DNA of 64,000 nucleotides, from the NCBI GenBank assembly GCA_015061545.1, contig SUWJ01000004.1, forward strand, positions 1-64,000, written 5' to 3'. A program made the translations under genes and the position numbers. Each line of letters starts with the position of its first letter. Position 1 is the first letter of the stretch. The stretch is from Lentisphaerota bacterium (lineage in GTDB: Bacteria; Verrucomicrobiota; Lentisphaeria; Victivallales; Victivallaceae). The notes below the pieces were generated by a model, which did not search any database, was not told the origin of the DNA, and saw nothing but the letters and a program-made list of their open reading frames with translations. Shown here piece by piece: positions 63,524 through 64,000 of this stretch.

Positions 63524-64000
63524 TTATTTTTTGACGTCAAAACTGTAATAGGTTTTGGTTCGCTCCGCGTAGGGCAGCGATAACGGATAACTCAGCTCCA
63601 TGTAGATCACAGCCCCGTTGAGTTTGACTTTGCGGGCGGTGAAATCATCCGAATCCAGTCCGCATTGCTGATCGCCGTCGGAGTTGAAACACTCGTGGCT
63701 CGAATCAGGATCGTTGGCAACTGCCACCCCGTTGTGGGTGATCGCTGCTACTTTGATTTCCGGCTCTTTTTGCATACAAACCCGGATCATGCCCGAGAAA
63801 TCCAAGCGGTTTTCCCGTTCGCCGTCGATCTCGCGGGAGTCGCCCATGACGATAACATACACATCTTTGGCGTCAGCGTATTTGAACACGCCGGTGGAGA
63901 AGGGTTTGAACTTATCGCCCAGCTTCTTTTCTGTTTCCGCTGCGGTTTTGATGGGCAGATCGTTGGGCCGGTAGATATATTCTGCCAGTTTGGTGTAGTT
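63524..64000 (-). CDS. Pseudopilin-cassette protein, 5' end beyond the window
   Basis: A reading frame open from the right window edge (64000) to a stop at 63524, at least 158 residues, 15 bases upstream of the prepilin gene at 62654. The visible part starts NYTKLAEYIYRPNDLPIKTA and includes GDSREIDGERENRLDF, AAITHNGVAV and YMELSYPLSLP. The N-terminal helix lies outside the window. By position it should be the B or D member of a Verru_Chthon-like cassette, but the sequence alone does not prove this. Confidence 0.65.
   Translation of the reverse strand, partial: NYTKLAEYIYRPNDLPIKTAAETEKKLGDKFKPFSTGVFKYADAKDVYVIVMGDSREIDGERENRLDFSGMIRVCMQKEPEIKVAAITHNGVAVANDPDSSHECFNSDGDQQCGLDSDDFTARKVKLNGAVIYMELSYPLSLPYAERTKTYYSFDVKK

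Overview
The window looks like a chromosomal piece of a Lentisphaerota/Verrucomicrobiota (PVC-group) bacterium, most like the Victivallales. This rests on prepilin-like proteins with the [22 protein letters not shown]-type start that is abundant in that group, a Verru_Chthon-type pseudopilin cassette, and large secreted glycoside-hydrolase-like proteins. I saw no tRNA, rRNA, CRISPR, IS or phage genes. Start codons are mostly ATG behind GGAGG/AAAGGA-type ribosome sites. Three genes (SNF2 helicase, hflX, ptsH) need TTG starts. Many neighbours share an ATGA stop/start overlap.

Layout. 0.1-16.5 kb (minus strand): recD, recB and recC in a tightly overlapped RecBCD operon, then a SWIM-SNF2 helicase, a secreted coiled-coil/TPR protein and hflX. 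16.7-18.6 kb (plus): an amidohydrolase and a Gfo/Idh/MocA oxidoreductase. 19-31 kb (mostly plus): a prepilin, a 1143-residue glycoside-hydrolase-like exoprotein coupled to an EEP-family phosphodiesterase, a deacetylase-like protein and an SDR enzyme (both minus), a membrane-anchored protein, then a lipoprotein followed by two different secretin-like proteins (cassette A). 31-36 kb: a YugP-type membrane zinc protease and a GH13-GH133 glycogen debranching enzyme. 36.3-47.7 kb: a TrmB-type regulator diverging from a second 1150-residue glycoside-hydrolase-like protein, an EamA permease, a second lipoprotein-secretin-secretin set (cassette B), a MarR regulator and another prepilin. 47.8-52.7 kb: an AraC/PocR regulator divergent from a sugar-isomerase-like gene, a second sugar-isomerase/Gfo pair and an acyl-ACP thioesterase. 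52.8-59.6 kb (minus): a candidate SRP RNA, malic enzyme, metW, metX, an aminotransferase, and PTS Enzyme I with HPr. 59.8-64 kb (minus): a Verru_Chthon-like pseudopilin cassette that runs off the window.

The most unusual content is the twice-occurring set [large glycoside-hydrolase-like exoprotein ... lipoprotein - secretin type 1 - secretin type 2], with prepilin genes on its outer flanks. Each set encodes two divergent secretin-like proteins side by side and no ATPase, platform protein or prepilin peptidase. I infer a modular outer-membrane export or surface-display system that borrows a type II/IV pilus engine encoded elsewhere, here perhaps linked to polysaccharide breakdown. That role is inference; the homologies and gene order are read directly from the sequence.
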